Assembly (NCBI GenBank): GCA_002378565.1
Contig: DFSH01000035.1
Location: forward strand, 1-24,934
DNA length: 24,934 bases
Source of the DNA: Flavobacteriales bacterium UBA3442
GTDB taxonomy: Bacteria; Bacteroidota; Bacteroidia; Flavobacteriales; Schleiferiaceae
Reading direction: 5' to 3'
The notes under the pieces are model-generated. The model saw only the letters and a list, made by a program, of their open reading frames with translations, had not been told where the DNA came from and made no database searches. Position 1 is the first letter of the stretch. Every line of letters begins with the position of its first letter. A program made the translations under genes and the position numbers. Shown here one piece after another: positions 7,692 through 15,460 of the stretch.

Positions 7692-8927
7692 ATGACCAAG
7701 AAAACTATCATTATTTCATCTGTTGTTGCATTGCTCGCAGTAGGCATTGGAGGAAAAGCCGCCGGCTGGTGGGGATCTAAAGGGGAGTCTCTTCAGGTGA
7801 CAACCTTTGAGGTAACTCAGCGCCACATAGTGGAAACCGTGAATGCCTCTGGGCGTATCCAACCGGAGGAAGAGGTGGCAATCAGCCCTGAAGTCAGCGG
7901 AGAAATCATTGAATTGGCTGTGTATGAAGGCCAGTTAGTCAAGAAGGGGGACCTTTTGTTGCGCATCAATCCAGACATCTACCAGTCTATGATGGGCCGG
8001 GCTACGGCTTCGGTGAATGTAGCTAAATCGTCCGTGGCGCAATCAGAGGCACAATACCTTGAGGCAAAATCCAGTTACTTGCGCAGTCAAATCTTGCATG
8101 ACAAGGCTGTGATAGCTGAGTCAGAATGGGAATCTGCTCAGCGCATGTACCGCGTTGCAGAGCTTTCAGTAGAATCTGCTAAATACCAGTATGCTTCTGC
8201 TATCAATGGCTTGAACGAAGCCAGAGACAACCTCAAACGAACCATCATTACAGCGCCCATTGACGGCACCGTCACCGGCTTGGTGGTTGAACGTGGTGAG
8301 CGAGTGGTTGGCACAGCTCAAATGGCGGGTACGCAGCTGATGAATGTGGCACGCTTGTCTTCGATGGAGGTTCTGGTTGATGTGAATGAGAATGACATTG
8401 TGCGTTTGCACATGCATGACACAGCAACAGTTCGTGTGGATGCTTTTCTTGGTCACGAGTTCAAGGCTGTGGTGACAGAAATCAGCCATGCAGCAGCTGG
8501 CAATCTGATGTCAGTCAATCAAGTCACCAATTTCCAAGTTAAAATTCGCGTTTTGCCAGAAAGCTATGCTGATTTGGTGAGCGAATCACAGCTACAGCCC
8601 TTGCGCTCAGGCATGACCGCCACGGTAGATATCCGAACCAAAAAGGCCAACAATGTTTGGGCAGTGCCTATTGAAGCAGTAACCACAAGGCCCGATAGTG
8701 CTGATGAGAATCAAAGCAATGAGGTGGTGTTCACCATCGACAAAGACAAAGCACACTTGGTGATTGTGACCACAGGTATTCAAGATGAGCGTTACATCCA
8801 GATTCTCTCTGGAATTGACAGTGGCATGGCCGTGATTCAAGGCCCGTTCGATGCCTTGTCACGAAAACTGGAAGAAGGCAAATCTGTTGAAATCAAGCCT
8901 GACAGTGAAGACAGCAAAGAGGACTGA
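7692..8927 (+). CDS. HlyD/MacA-type periplasmic adaptor subunit
   Basis: A 411-residue membrane-fusion protein that links an inner-membrane pump to a TolC channel. It has an N-terminal anchor helix (about 5-20), a split lipoyl (barrel-sandwich) domain with SPEVSGEIIELAVYEGQLV (65-83) and ITAPIDGTVTGLVVERGERV (186-205), a helical hairpin between them (about 100-182), then beta-barrel and membrane-proximal domains. The sequence ADLVSESQLQPLRSGMTATVDIRT (from about 296) is typical of MacA-like adaptors. It overlaps nothing but is spaced 9 bases after the TolC gene and 2 bases before tsaB. MacB-type ABC permeases are the usual partner for this subfamily; none is present here. Assignment to the adaptor family is firm, to the MacA branch moderate. 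Confidence 0.9.
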   Translation: MTKKTIIISSVVALLAVGIGGKAAGWWGSKGESLQVTTFEVTQRHIVETVNASGRIQPEEEVAISPEVSGEIIELAVYEGQLVKKGDLLLRINPDIYQSMMGRATASVNVAKSSVAQSEAQYLEAKSSYLRSQILHDKAVIAESEWESAQRMYRVAELSVESAKYQYASAINGLNEARDNLKRTIITAPIDGTVTGLVVERGERVVGTAQMAGTQLMNVARLSSMEVLVDVNENDIVRLHMHDTATVRVDAFLGHEFKAVVTEISHAAAGNLMSVNQVTNFQVKIRVLPESYADLVSESQLQPLRSGMTATVDIRTKKANNVWAVPIEAVTTRPDSADENQSNEVVFTIDKDKAHLVIVTTGIQDERYIQILSGIDSGMAVIQGPFDALSRKLEEGKSVEIKPDSEDSKED

Positions 8928-8929
8928 CA

Positions 8930-9628
8930 ATGACAAAGCCCCTGCTGCTTCTCATTGACAGTTCAAATCAGCAGTGCTCGATTGCCTTGAGCGAGGGGGA
9001 TCAAATTGTTGCATCTGCCGATGCGATAGAACCTGGATCCTACATACATGCAGAACAGCTGCATGTCCTAATCCAAGAGGTGATGACCCATCATGCCTTT
9101 GATCAACTGGATGGCATTGTCATCAGCAATGGCCCTGGATCCTACACGGGCTTACGCATTGGCATGAGTTCAGCAAAAGGACTGGCCTATGCTCTTGACA
9201 TACCCTTGATGGCTGTGAGTACCCTGCAATGCATAGCCATGGGCGCCTTGAAAGCAGCTTCTGATGGGGGGTTTCAAGGAATTTGGGCCGCCATGGATGC
9301 CCGGAGAATGGAGGTCTATGGCGCACAATTTGATCAACTAGGCCAGCGTCTCACTGACGATGAGGCCATCGTGATTGAAGGGGGTGAATTGCCCTCTGAG
9401 ATAACCTGGCTGGGCGTGGGTAATGGGGTGGATAAATGCTTAGATCTGTTGCCAAATCTCCAGGCTGGATCGTTGAAACAGCCCCATGCAAAAGATTTAT
9501 TGCAACCGGCGTTGATGTCTTGGAAGCAACAGGCATTTGAAGACATCCATAGCTTGGAACCTAACTACATCAAGGATTTTGTGACGGGGAAGCCAAAGAT
9601 TGGGCTACCGAATAGGCAGGGCAGGTGA
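8930..9628 (+). CDS. tsaB: tRNA threonylcarbamoyladenosine biosynthesis protein TsaB
   Basis: A 232-residue ASKHA-fold protein. TsaB dimerises with TsaD and helps transfer the threonylcarbamoyl group onto adenosine 37 of ANN-decoding tRNAs. The N terminus LLLLIDSSNQQCSIALSEGD carries the nucleotide-fold start, and NGPGSYTGLRIGMSSAKGLA (67-86) is the diagnostic TsaB motif. Length is normal. The start lies 2 bases after the adaptor gene stop, so it is the last gene of the plus-strand run. Its last 59 bases lie opposite the 3' end of tag on the other strand. TsaB is normally essential, so the shared segment is under double constraint. Confidence 0.95.
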   Translation: MTKPLLLLIDSSNQQCSIALSEGDQIVASADAIEPGSYIHAEQLHVLIQEVMTHHAFDQLDGIVISNGPGSYTGLRIGMSSAKGLAYALDIPLMAVSTLQCIAMGALKAASDGGFQGIWAAMDARRMEVYGAQFDQLGQRLTDDEAIVIEGGELPSEITWLGVGNGVDKCLDLLPNLQAGSLKQPHAKDLLQPALMSWKQQAFEDIHSLEPNYIKDFVTGKPKIGLPNRQGR

Positions 9629-10151
9629 CTTGGTGATCATTGATGATTCCCGTCGCTTGCAGATGGGCATAAATGGTAGTGCTTCCAACAAATTTAAACC
9701 CCAGGGACTTCAAGTCTTTCGCAATGGCATCTGATAGGTCAGATGTGGTTTGCATCGTCCCCTGATTGTCCACTGCCACATGATCAACCCATTGCCAGAA
9801 ATAGTCGGAGAGACCGATTCCCCTCGCTTCAAGCCTTAAGGTGGCCTGTGCATTGGCAATGGCAGCTCGAATTTTTTGGCGGTTCCTCACGATGCGTTTG
9901 TCTTGAGCCAACCGTTCCACATCGTCTGCTGTCATCAGCGCAACCCGATGGGGATCAAAGTTCAAAAAGACTTCCCTGAAAGCTTCGCGCTTGCGAAGAA
10001 TCATCAGCCAATTCAAACCGGCTTGAAAGGTTTCCAGAATCAAGAATTCAAACATGCGTTGATCATCCCTCAGCGGCAAGCCCCACTCATTGTCGTGGTA
10101 TTGTTGGTAGTCATCACTTGAAAGGCACCAGGTGCAACGTAGATCACCCAT
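9570..10151 (-). CDS. tag: DNA-3-methyladenine glycosylase I
   Basis: A 193-residue helix-hairpin-helix glycosylase that removes 3-methyladenine from alkylated DNA, starting base-excision repair. The four zinc ligands match those of the E. coli enzyme in order and spacing: C6 (LRCTWC), H19 (YHDNEWG), H173 and C177 (NDHQVTC). The catalytic and base-binding region LETFQAGLNW (39-48) is intact with E40. Length is close to the usual 187 residues. Its start ATG shares one base with the stop of the M20 peptidase gene (TGATG), indicating translational coupling. The 3' end overlaps tsaB by 59 bases tail to tail; the residues there (after C177) are past the conserved zinc site, so the overlap probably arose by extension of one reading frame. 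Confidence 0.95.
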   Translation of the reverse strand: MGDLRCTWCLSSDDYQQYHDNEWGLPLRDDQRMFEFLILETFQAGLNWLMILRKREAFREVFLNFDPHRVALMTADDVERLAQDKRIVRNRQKIRAAIANAQATLRLEARGIGLSDYFWQWVDHVAVDNQGTMQTTSDLSDAIAKDLKSLGFKFVGSTTIYAHLQATGIINDHQVTCPAYSVAQSLASPSQNP

Positions 10152-11533
10152 CAGCTTGTGGTTCCTTCAGCGTAGAATTGATAAAATAGGGGGATGCTAC
10201 GGATGCCATCATAGAAATTTCTCAGGCCGTAATGCTCGTTGGGCGAATGGATGGCGTCAGAATCTAGACCAAAACCAAGCAAGATGCTTTTCACGCCTAA
10301 TTCAGCTTCAAAAAGCGCCACAATAGGAATGCTTCCACCACTTCGTACCGGTAAAGCGTCCATGCCATAAACTACTTTCAGCGCTTTCTCTGCTGCCAAG
10401 TAGCCTGGATGGTCTGTGGGGCAGACATAGGGCTGTCCACCGTGAAATGGGCTGACTTTCACCTTGACGCCTTCTGGCGCGAGTGACATGAAATAGGTGG
10501 TGAATGCCTTGGTGATGGCTTCGTGGTCTTGTTCTCCAACCAATCGCATGGAGATTTTCGCATAGGCCTTGCTTGCAATGACAGTTTTTGCGCCTTCACC
10601 GGTGTAGCCACCCCAAATGCCATTGACATCTAGAGCTGGTCGAATGCCGGTTCGCTCCATGGTGCTGTAGCTTTTTTCACCTTGAATGCCATTGAGGTCG
10701 AGGCTTTGCTTGTAAGCGTCAAGGGTGAATGGGGCTTTTGCCAATCGGTCCCGCTCCTTTTGCGGCATGGTTTCTACCCGGTCATAGAAGCCAGGAATTG
10801 TCACCTGTCGATCCTTGTCATGCAGTTGTGAAATCATGTCTGCTAGGGCATTGATTGGGTTGGCAACAGCGCCACCATACAGGCCAGAATGCAGATCCCT
10901 GTTGGGACCAGTGACTTCTACTTCCACATAGCTTAAGCCGCGAAGCCCTGTGGTGATGCTTGGTACGCCTGGCGCAATCATGCCGGTATCAGAGATGACA
11001 ATCACATCACAGGACAGGCGTTGGTGGTTTCGCTGAACAAACCATGCCAGATTGCTTGACCCAACTTCCTCTTCTCCTTCAATCATGAATTTCATGTTGC
11101 AGGGGGTGTTGCCTGTTGCCACCATGGCTTCAAAAGCTTTCAGATGCATGAAGAACTGTCCCTTGTCATCGCAAGCTCCACGTGCAAACACCGCCCCGTC
11201 AGGGTGAATGTCAGTCACTTTGACCACGGGGTTGAACGGCTCGCTGTCCCATAGATCAAGGGGGTCGGCAGGCTGCACATCGTAATGGCCATAGACCAGC
11301 ACAGTAGGCAAGGCATCATCCACATGGTAGTCTCCATAAACAACGGGGTAACCGGGGGTTTCGCAAACGTCAACGTTGTTTGCACCTGCAGCTTTGAGAA
11401 ATGCTGCCACTGCATCGGCGGTTTTTAGCACATCCTCTTGGTACGCAGAATCTGCACTGATGCTAGGCATGCGCAGCAATGTCATGAGTTCGTCAAGGAA
11501 TCGTTGCTTGTGTTTATCGATGTAGGTTTTCAT
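10151..11533 (-). CDS. M20-family dipeptidase (metallopeptidase)
   Basis: A 460-residue two-zinc peptidase of the M20 family, close to the dipeptidase/CNDP-like branch. Metal ligands and catalytic residues are visible: H83 and D85 in VYGHYDVQP, D122 in ARGACDDKGQ, the E154-E155 pair in IEGEEEVGS, D182 in ISDTGM and H434 in NEHYGLRNF. The dimerisation (lid) domain lies between about 195 and 360. No signal peptide is seen, so it is likely cytosolic and splits dipeptides taken up or released by other peptidases; the precise substrate is unknown. It is the first gene of a minus-strand pair with tag, and is divergent from the secreted protein gene that starts 50 bases away. Confidence 0.93.
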   Translation of the reverse strand: MKTYIDKHKQRFLDELMTLLRMPSISADSAYQEDVLKTADAVAAFLKAAGANNVDVCETPGYPVVYGDYHVDDALPTVLVYGHYDVQPADPLDLWDSEPFNPVVKVTDIHPDGAVFARGACDDKGQFFMHLKAFEAMVATGNTPCNMKFMIEGEEEVGSSNLAWFVQRNHQRLSCDVIVISDTGMIAPGVPSITTGLRGLSYVEVEVTGPNRDLHSGLYGGAVANPINALADMISQLHDKDRQVTIPGFYDRVETMPQKERDRLAKAPFTLDAYKQSLDLNGIQGEKSYSTMERTGIRPALDVNGIWGGYTGEGAKTVIASKAYAKISMRLVGEQDHEAITKAFTTYFMSLAPEGVKVKVSPFHGGQPYVCPTDHPGYLAAEKALKVVYGMDALPVRSGGSIPIVALFEAELGVKSILLGFGLDSDAIHSPNEHYGLRNFYDGIRSIPLFYQFYAEGTTS

Positions 11534-11583
11534 GTCGGTGAAGGTAAGGGGTGATTGAAGGATTACACTAACTTGCGTGCGCT

Positions 11584-13821
11584 ATGGATCGCTGGGTACA
11601 CTATCTATTTGTTGTCATGTTGTTGCTTCCCTTTTCGGGGCAGGGACAAAACATGACCGTCGATCAAAGTGGTCAGCGGAAAAGCCCGATGTGGTTGGTT
11701 CAGAATGTCCTGATTGGGCCTAATCTTGCTGCCTTTTCGCCGATTAATGCCATCGGGTTACCAAAAACACAGGCTTCTTCCGTCCAGCTTGGAACCTTCA
11801 ATATCAACAACAGCGCTTTCGGTCTAGACAGTGGCATTGTTATGGTGACGACCGATGCCTACGATGTGGTCCCTGGGCAATCAGGATCTTACAGCAATTC
11901 CACCCTGCCAGCTTCAGCCAATTTAGCCACGGTCCTGAATACCATTGGCAGCTCTTCCTCTGCGCAACATGACCGTGTTGGCATTGAGTTCAGCTTTGTT
12001 TCACCCGGAGATTCGGTAAAATTTGATTACATCTTTGCGTCCAAGGAGTACACCAGCTACACCTGCTCGCCCTTCAATGATGTGTTTGGGTTTTTCTTGA
12101 TTGGTCAAGGCATCAATGGTGCTGCTATGTGGAATAGCAATGGCACACCCAACATTGACACCGTCAACCTGGCTGTCATCCCGGGAACCACGACGCCTGT
12201 AGCAGTTAACACCATCAATCAAGGCTTCCCTTCAGGGTCATACCCTGCAAGCAATTGCCTCACTGCCAACGCCAATTACGTGGCCAACTCGTTCTACTAC
12301 AATAGCAATTCTGGGGGCACATCCATTGTCAACATGGAGGGCTATACGGATCGATTCACAGCTAAGGCCGCTGTGAGTTGCGGCGTATTGTACACCATTA
12401 AAATGATGATTTGTGACGTGAGTGATGGCGCATTAAATTCTTCAGTTTTCATTGGTGCCAAGAGTTTTGAATTGCCAGTCATCAGCCTCAATTCATCCTA
12501 CAACTCTGGGAATAGTTTCGCTGATTCGGTGGTAGTTGAAGGGTGCAATCCCAGCTATTTGGTGGTTAATCGAGCAGGTGCCATCTACGACACCATGGAC
12601 ATTGCCTTCAACTACTACGGCAATGCCATTGCTGCTGTGGACTACCAAACGCTACCTTCAAGCATCACCTTGCTCCCCGGGGTGACCTCTGACTCCATCC
12701 CTATTTATGCCATCGACGATGGGGTGGCGGAAGGCTTGGATACCATTCGCATTGTTATGCAGCCTGTAACAACTGCTTGTGCTGATTATCCGCCACAAAT
12801 CGTCGAGTACCTGATCCGAGATCATGTCCTGCCAACGTCCACGGCTGGCCTGCTGACAGGCAATGACACGATATCCTGCCCGGGTGATGTTGTGCAATTG
12901 CTGGGCAGCTATTCCAATGGTGAAGGAGGCACCCAGGCTTGGTGGGTGACGGACACGTTGAGTGGTCCAACCATCACAGTCATGCCTACATCGACAACGA
13001 CCTACCGGTATTATGTGAAGGATGAGTGCATGCAATATCCGTTGTATGACAGCATCACCATTGTTGTGTTGCCCTACGATAGCATCGTGACCCAATCCGA
13101 TACGGCTTGGATTTGCCCGGGAGCCTCAACAACCTTGCTTGCACAAGCGCGTCGTGGCAATGCCCCTATGGTGTACCGATGGCTAGGCACGCAAACACAA
13201 GACTCAGTTTTGGTAGTTAGCCCCTCGACATCTACTTGGTTCCACTATGAAGTCACCGATGCCTGTGGGTTCATTGCTGTGGATTCAATGTGGGTTGGCG
13301 TGGCGCCGACACCCATTGCCTCCTTCAGCTACCTACCTTTCCCCGGCAACCCACTGAAGGTTGGATTCAGCAACCATTCATCAGACACCACTTCGGTGTC
13401 ATGGGACTTTGGTGATGGCAATCAATCGGCCCTTGTTAACGCTGAAAACAGCTACCCCAGGCCCGGCGCCTATGTCGTCACCTTGAGCATTGCAGACAGC
13501 ATGGGCTGCAGCGATGCCTTGACCCTGACTTTGGATTTGAAAATGGATCACTACGTTTATGTGGCAAACGCTTTCACGCCCAATGGCGATGTTGTCAATG
13601 ATCGCATCGGTGTGCAAGCAACGGGCATCGTAGGCATCCGATGGACCATTTATAATCGATGGGGACTTGAGGTGTACCAGAGCGATGATCTCAATGCCAC
13701 ATGGGATGGAACCTATGCTGGTGAAGCGCTGCCAGAAGGGGTTTACAGTTACCGTTTGTGGATTGCCTTGCCCTATGATAGGTATGAAGAACGACAGGGA
13801 AGCATTCGCCTGTTCCGGTAA
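11584..13821 (+). CDS. Secreted choice-of-anchor L protein with PKD and CHU_C (T9SS) domains
   Basis: A 745-residue exported surface or secreted protein. Order of parts: signal peptide (about 1-22, ending GQGQ); choice-of-anchor L region (about 34-300) with VGIEFSFVSPGDSVKFDYIF and the FASKEYTSY..C..FNDVFGFFL signature; a Calx-beta-like segment (about 315-395, containing VEGCNPSYLVVNR and IDDGVAEGLDTIRI); two immunoglobulin-like repeats, each starting with a Cys-Pro-Gly turn (about 425-575); a PKD domain with VSWDFGDGNQS (605-615); and the gliding-motility-associated C-terminal domain (659-745) with FTPNGDVVND and IYNRWGLEVYQS. That tail is the type B sorting signal for type IX secretion. Similar proteins are thought to act as adhesins or surface matrix; the ligand is unknown. 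The gene stands alone, ending 4 bases from the convergent UbiA-like gene. Confidence 0.92.
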   Translation: MDRWVHYLFVVMLLLPFSGQGQNMTVDQSGQRKSPMWLVQNVLIGPNLAAFSPINAIGLPKTQASSVQLGTFNINNSAFGLDSGIVMVTTDAYDVVPGQSGSYSNSTLPASANLATVLNTIGSSSSAQHDRVGIEFSFVSPGDSVKFDYIFASKEYTSYTCSPFNDVFGFFLIGQGINGAAMWNSNGTPNIDTVNLAVIPGTTTPVAVNTINQGFPSGSYPASNCLTANANYVANSFYYNSNSGGTSIVNMEGYTDRFTAKAAVSCGVLYTIKMMICDVSDGALNSSVFIGAKSFELPVISLNSSYNSGNSFADSVVVEGCNPSYLVVNRAGAIYDTMDIAFNYYGNAIAAVDYQTLPSSITLLPGVTSDSIPIYAIDDGVAEGLDTIRIVMQPVTTACADYPPQIVEYLIRDHVLPTSTAGLLTGNDTISCPGDVVQLLGSYSNGEGGTQAWWVTDTLSGPTITVMPTSTTTYRYYVKDECMQYPLYDSITIVVLPYDSIVTQSDTAWICPGASTTLLAQARRGNAPMVYRWLGTQTQDSVLVVSPSTSTWFHYEVTDACGFIAVDSMWVGVAPTPIASFSYLPFPGNPLKVGFSNHSSDTTSVSWDFGDGNQSALVNAENSYPRPGAYVVTLSIADSMGCSDALTLTLDLKMDHYVYVANAFTPNGDVVNDRIGVQATGIVGIRWTIYNRWGLEVYQSDDLNATWDGTYAGEALPEGVYSYRLWIALPYDRYEERQGSIRLFR

Positions 13822-13825
13822 GTAT

Positions 13826-14506
13826 TTAAGCCAACAAGGCCAGGCCTATAACGCCAAGGGCCAAACCAATTTTGTAGGTCCATTGCCGTTGCAAATAGCT
13901 GTTCTCACTGTGATTGACCTGCTGCATTCGCTCATGTTGTCGGCGCCATTCTACCAGAAACAGGAGTGCGGCTAGTGGCCAAACGCTTGCAATGCCTGGC
14001 TTTGCGAGCGGCATGTACATCCACAGCAAAAGCGCCATTGGAATGAAGGCTAACAGGGTAGCTATCAGAGCTCCAAAGTCAGTTTGAGAGAGTTGTTTGT
14101 GGGAGTAAAACCACAGTAAAGAACCAAACCCCCACATGCCACCTGCCACATGCCATGGCAAAAAGACAGTTGCAATTAACAGCCCCATTCCATAGCACCA
14201 GGTGGCGACATAGGCACCGTACTTCTTAGCTACAGGCTGCTCAAAGAGGGTGCGTAGTGGTCGGGTCGTCAGGTCCCGTTCCAAGTCATAAAAGCTGTTG
14301 ATCAAGGAGCCGCCAGCCACAATGCTAGCTGTGGAAAACAACATGGCTAAAAAAACGGGATCCAAGAGGGTCGAAGTCCATGATCCGTGTATGTGCAAAC
14401 TGAGACCAATCACGATCTGCACATAGGCAATGAAGGCAATATGGGTCCAGCGAACCAGGCTTAGGAAGGCAGTGAGGCGAATCAGGATGCGATAACGACG
14501 CGCCAT
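13826..14506 (-). CDS. Short UbiA-family prenyltransferase-like protein
   Basis: A 226-residue membrane protein. The first aspartate-rich motif is intact: NSFYDLERD (N70, D74, D78), followed by TRPLRTLFEQPV, equivalent to the RPL..G segment of UbiA enzymes. Such enzymes attach polyprenyl chains to aromatic or glycerol-phosphate acceptors; flavobacterial relatives near mevalonate genes are often annotated as geranylgeranylglycerol-phosphate geranylgeranyltransferase. Two features are odd. Where the second motif (DxxDxxxD followed by GD..G..TLP) should lie, the sequence reads VEWRRQHERMQQVNHSEN (185-202), with no aspartates. Only one hydrophobic segment follows, so the C-terminal helices are missing (usual length is near 290-300). 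It is the last gene of the mevalonate operon, 4 bases after mevalonate kinase. It may be a divergent enzyme or a decayed one. Confidence 0.75.
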   Translation of the reverse strand: MARRYRILIRLTAFLSLVRWTHIAFIAYVQIVIGLSLHIHGSWTSTLLDPVFLAMLFSTASIVAGGSLINSFYDLERDLTTRPLRTLFEQPVAKKYGAYVATWCYGMGLLIATVFLPWHVAGGMWGFGSLLWFYSHKQLSQTDFGALIATLLAFIPMALLLWMYMPLAKPGIASVWPLAALLFLVEWRRQHERMQQVNHSENSYLQRQWTYKIGLALGVIGLALLA

Positions 14507-14510
14507 GGCA

Positions 14511-15449
14511 TCAGAATCTCAAGACCAGTTCAGGGTCATGGTCAGCTAGCAAGTCCTTTGCGCGATCATAATCCTTAGTGAAACCAAGCACATAACCACC
14601 GCCACCTGAACCGCAGAGCTTGAGGTAGTAAGCATTGCTGTCAATTCCCTTTTGCCATGCAGGCACCAAGTGGTCAGGGATCATTGGCCTGAAATTGTCC
14701 AATACCAGGTGGCTCAGGGATTTCAAGTTGTTGAACAACGGGTCCCAGTCCCCTTTAAGAAAGGCTTGAATGCAAGCATCATTGTAGCTTTTGAACTGCT
14801 GACTCATCAGGCGACGAAATCCGGCTTCTTTGAGCTTGTTCATGAAGATGGACACCATGGGTTGGGTTTCGCCGGGACCGCCAGAGTTTAGCAAGAATAT
14901 GGCTCCCTGTCCTTGAAAGTCTTCATCGGGCATACCAACAGCACCTAGTTCTGAGTCAGAGGAAATCAGCAAGGGCAGTTGAAGGTAGCATATCACGGGA
15001 TCGATGCCGGATGATTTGCCGTGGAAAAATGTTTCCATCTGCGCCAATTGACGTTTCAAAAGAGCAAGACTTTCAGCACCTGGCATGATGTCGAGGCTTA
15101 AGGGCTTGTCGCTGTATGTGGCGTAGATGGCAGCAACCAATGCGCCAGATGAGCCTACGCCATAGCCTTGTGGAATGCTTGAATTGAAGATGAGACCTTC
15201 ATGGATATCCTTGTCAAGCTGGTCCAGATCTAACAGAGCTAAGGCTTGGCCAGAGAGCTGCAAGCCTCTCAAATATTCTGCAAAGGCCTTCAGTGACACA
15301 TTGGAGGCGTGCTCCGATGCATTGAGTTCGCCTGTTGTGACATGAAGTACGCCAGAGAAAGACCGGTAAGGAATGGAGAGCCCCATGGATTCTTTGATGA
15401 TGCCGTATTCACCAAAGAGAAGAATTTTTGCAAAAAAGGATGCTTTCAT
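14511..15449 (-). CDS. Mevalonate kinase (GHMP kinase family)
   Basis: A 312-residue GHMP-superfamily kinase expected to phosphorylate mevalonate. It opens with SFFAKILLFGEYGIIKES (the substrate-binding start typical of flavobacterial mevalonate kinases), has the ATP-binding glycine/serine loop PQGYGVGSSGALVAAIY (93-109), the catalytic-aspartate segment FFHGKSSGIDP (141-151, D150), and the third motif KLCGSGGGGYVLGF (277-290). Length is normal for the family. It follows diphosphomevalonate decarboxylase by 11 bases. GHMP kinases are easily confused (for example phosphomevalonate kinase), but the adjacent decarboxylase and these motifs favour mevalonate kinase. Confidence 0.9.
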   Translation of the reverse strand: MKASFFAKILLFGEYGIIKESMGLSIPYRSFSGVLHVTTGELNASEHASNVSLKAFAEYLRGLQLSGQALALLDLDQLDKDIHEGLIFNSSIPQGYGVGSSGALVAAIYATYSDKPLSLDIMPGAESLALLKRQLAQMETFFHGKSSGIDPVICYLQLPLLISSDSELGAVGMPDEDFQGQGAIFLLNSGGPGETQPMVSIFMNKLKEAGFRRLMSQQFKSYNDACIQAFLKGDWDPLFNNLKSLSHLVLDNFRPMIPDHLVPAWQKGIDSNAYYLKLCGSGGGGYVLGFTKDYDRAKDLLADHDPELVLRF

Positions 15450-15460
15450 ATTGTTGGGTA

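Noticed and set aside
11555..11583. Possible Bacteroidota promoter element (TAACTTG at 11569) before the secreted protein gene
   Set aside because: It lacks one T of the TAnnTTTG consensus, has no TTTG at the right distance and lies too near the start codon.
12658..13095. 145-codon open frame on the minus strand inside the secreted protein gene
   Set aside because: Histidine- and arginine-rich composition without any domain; it is a shadow of the well-supported plus-strand gene.
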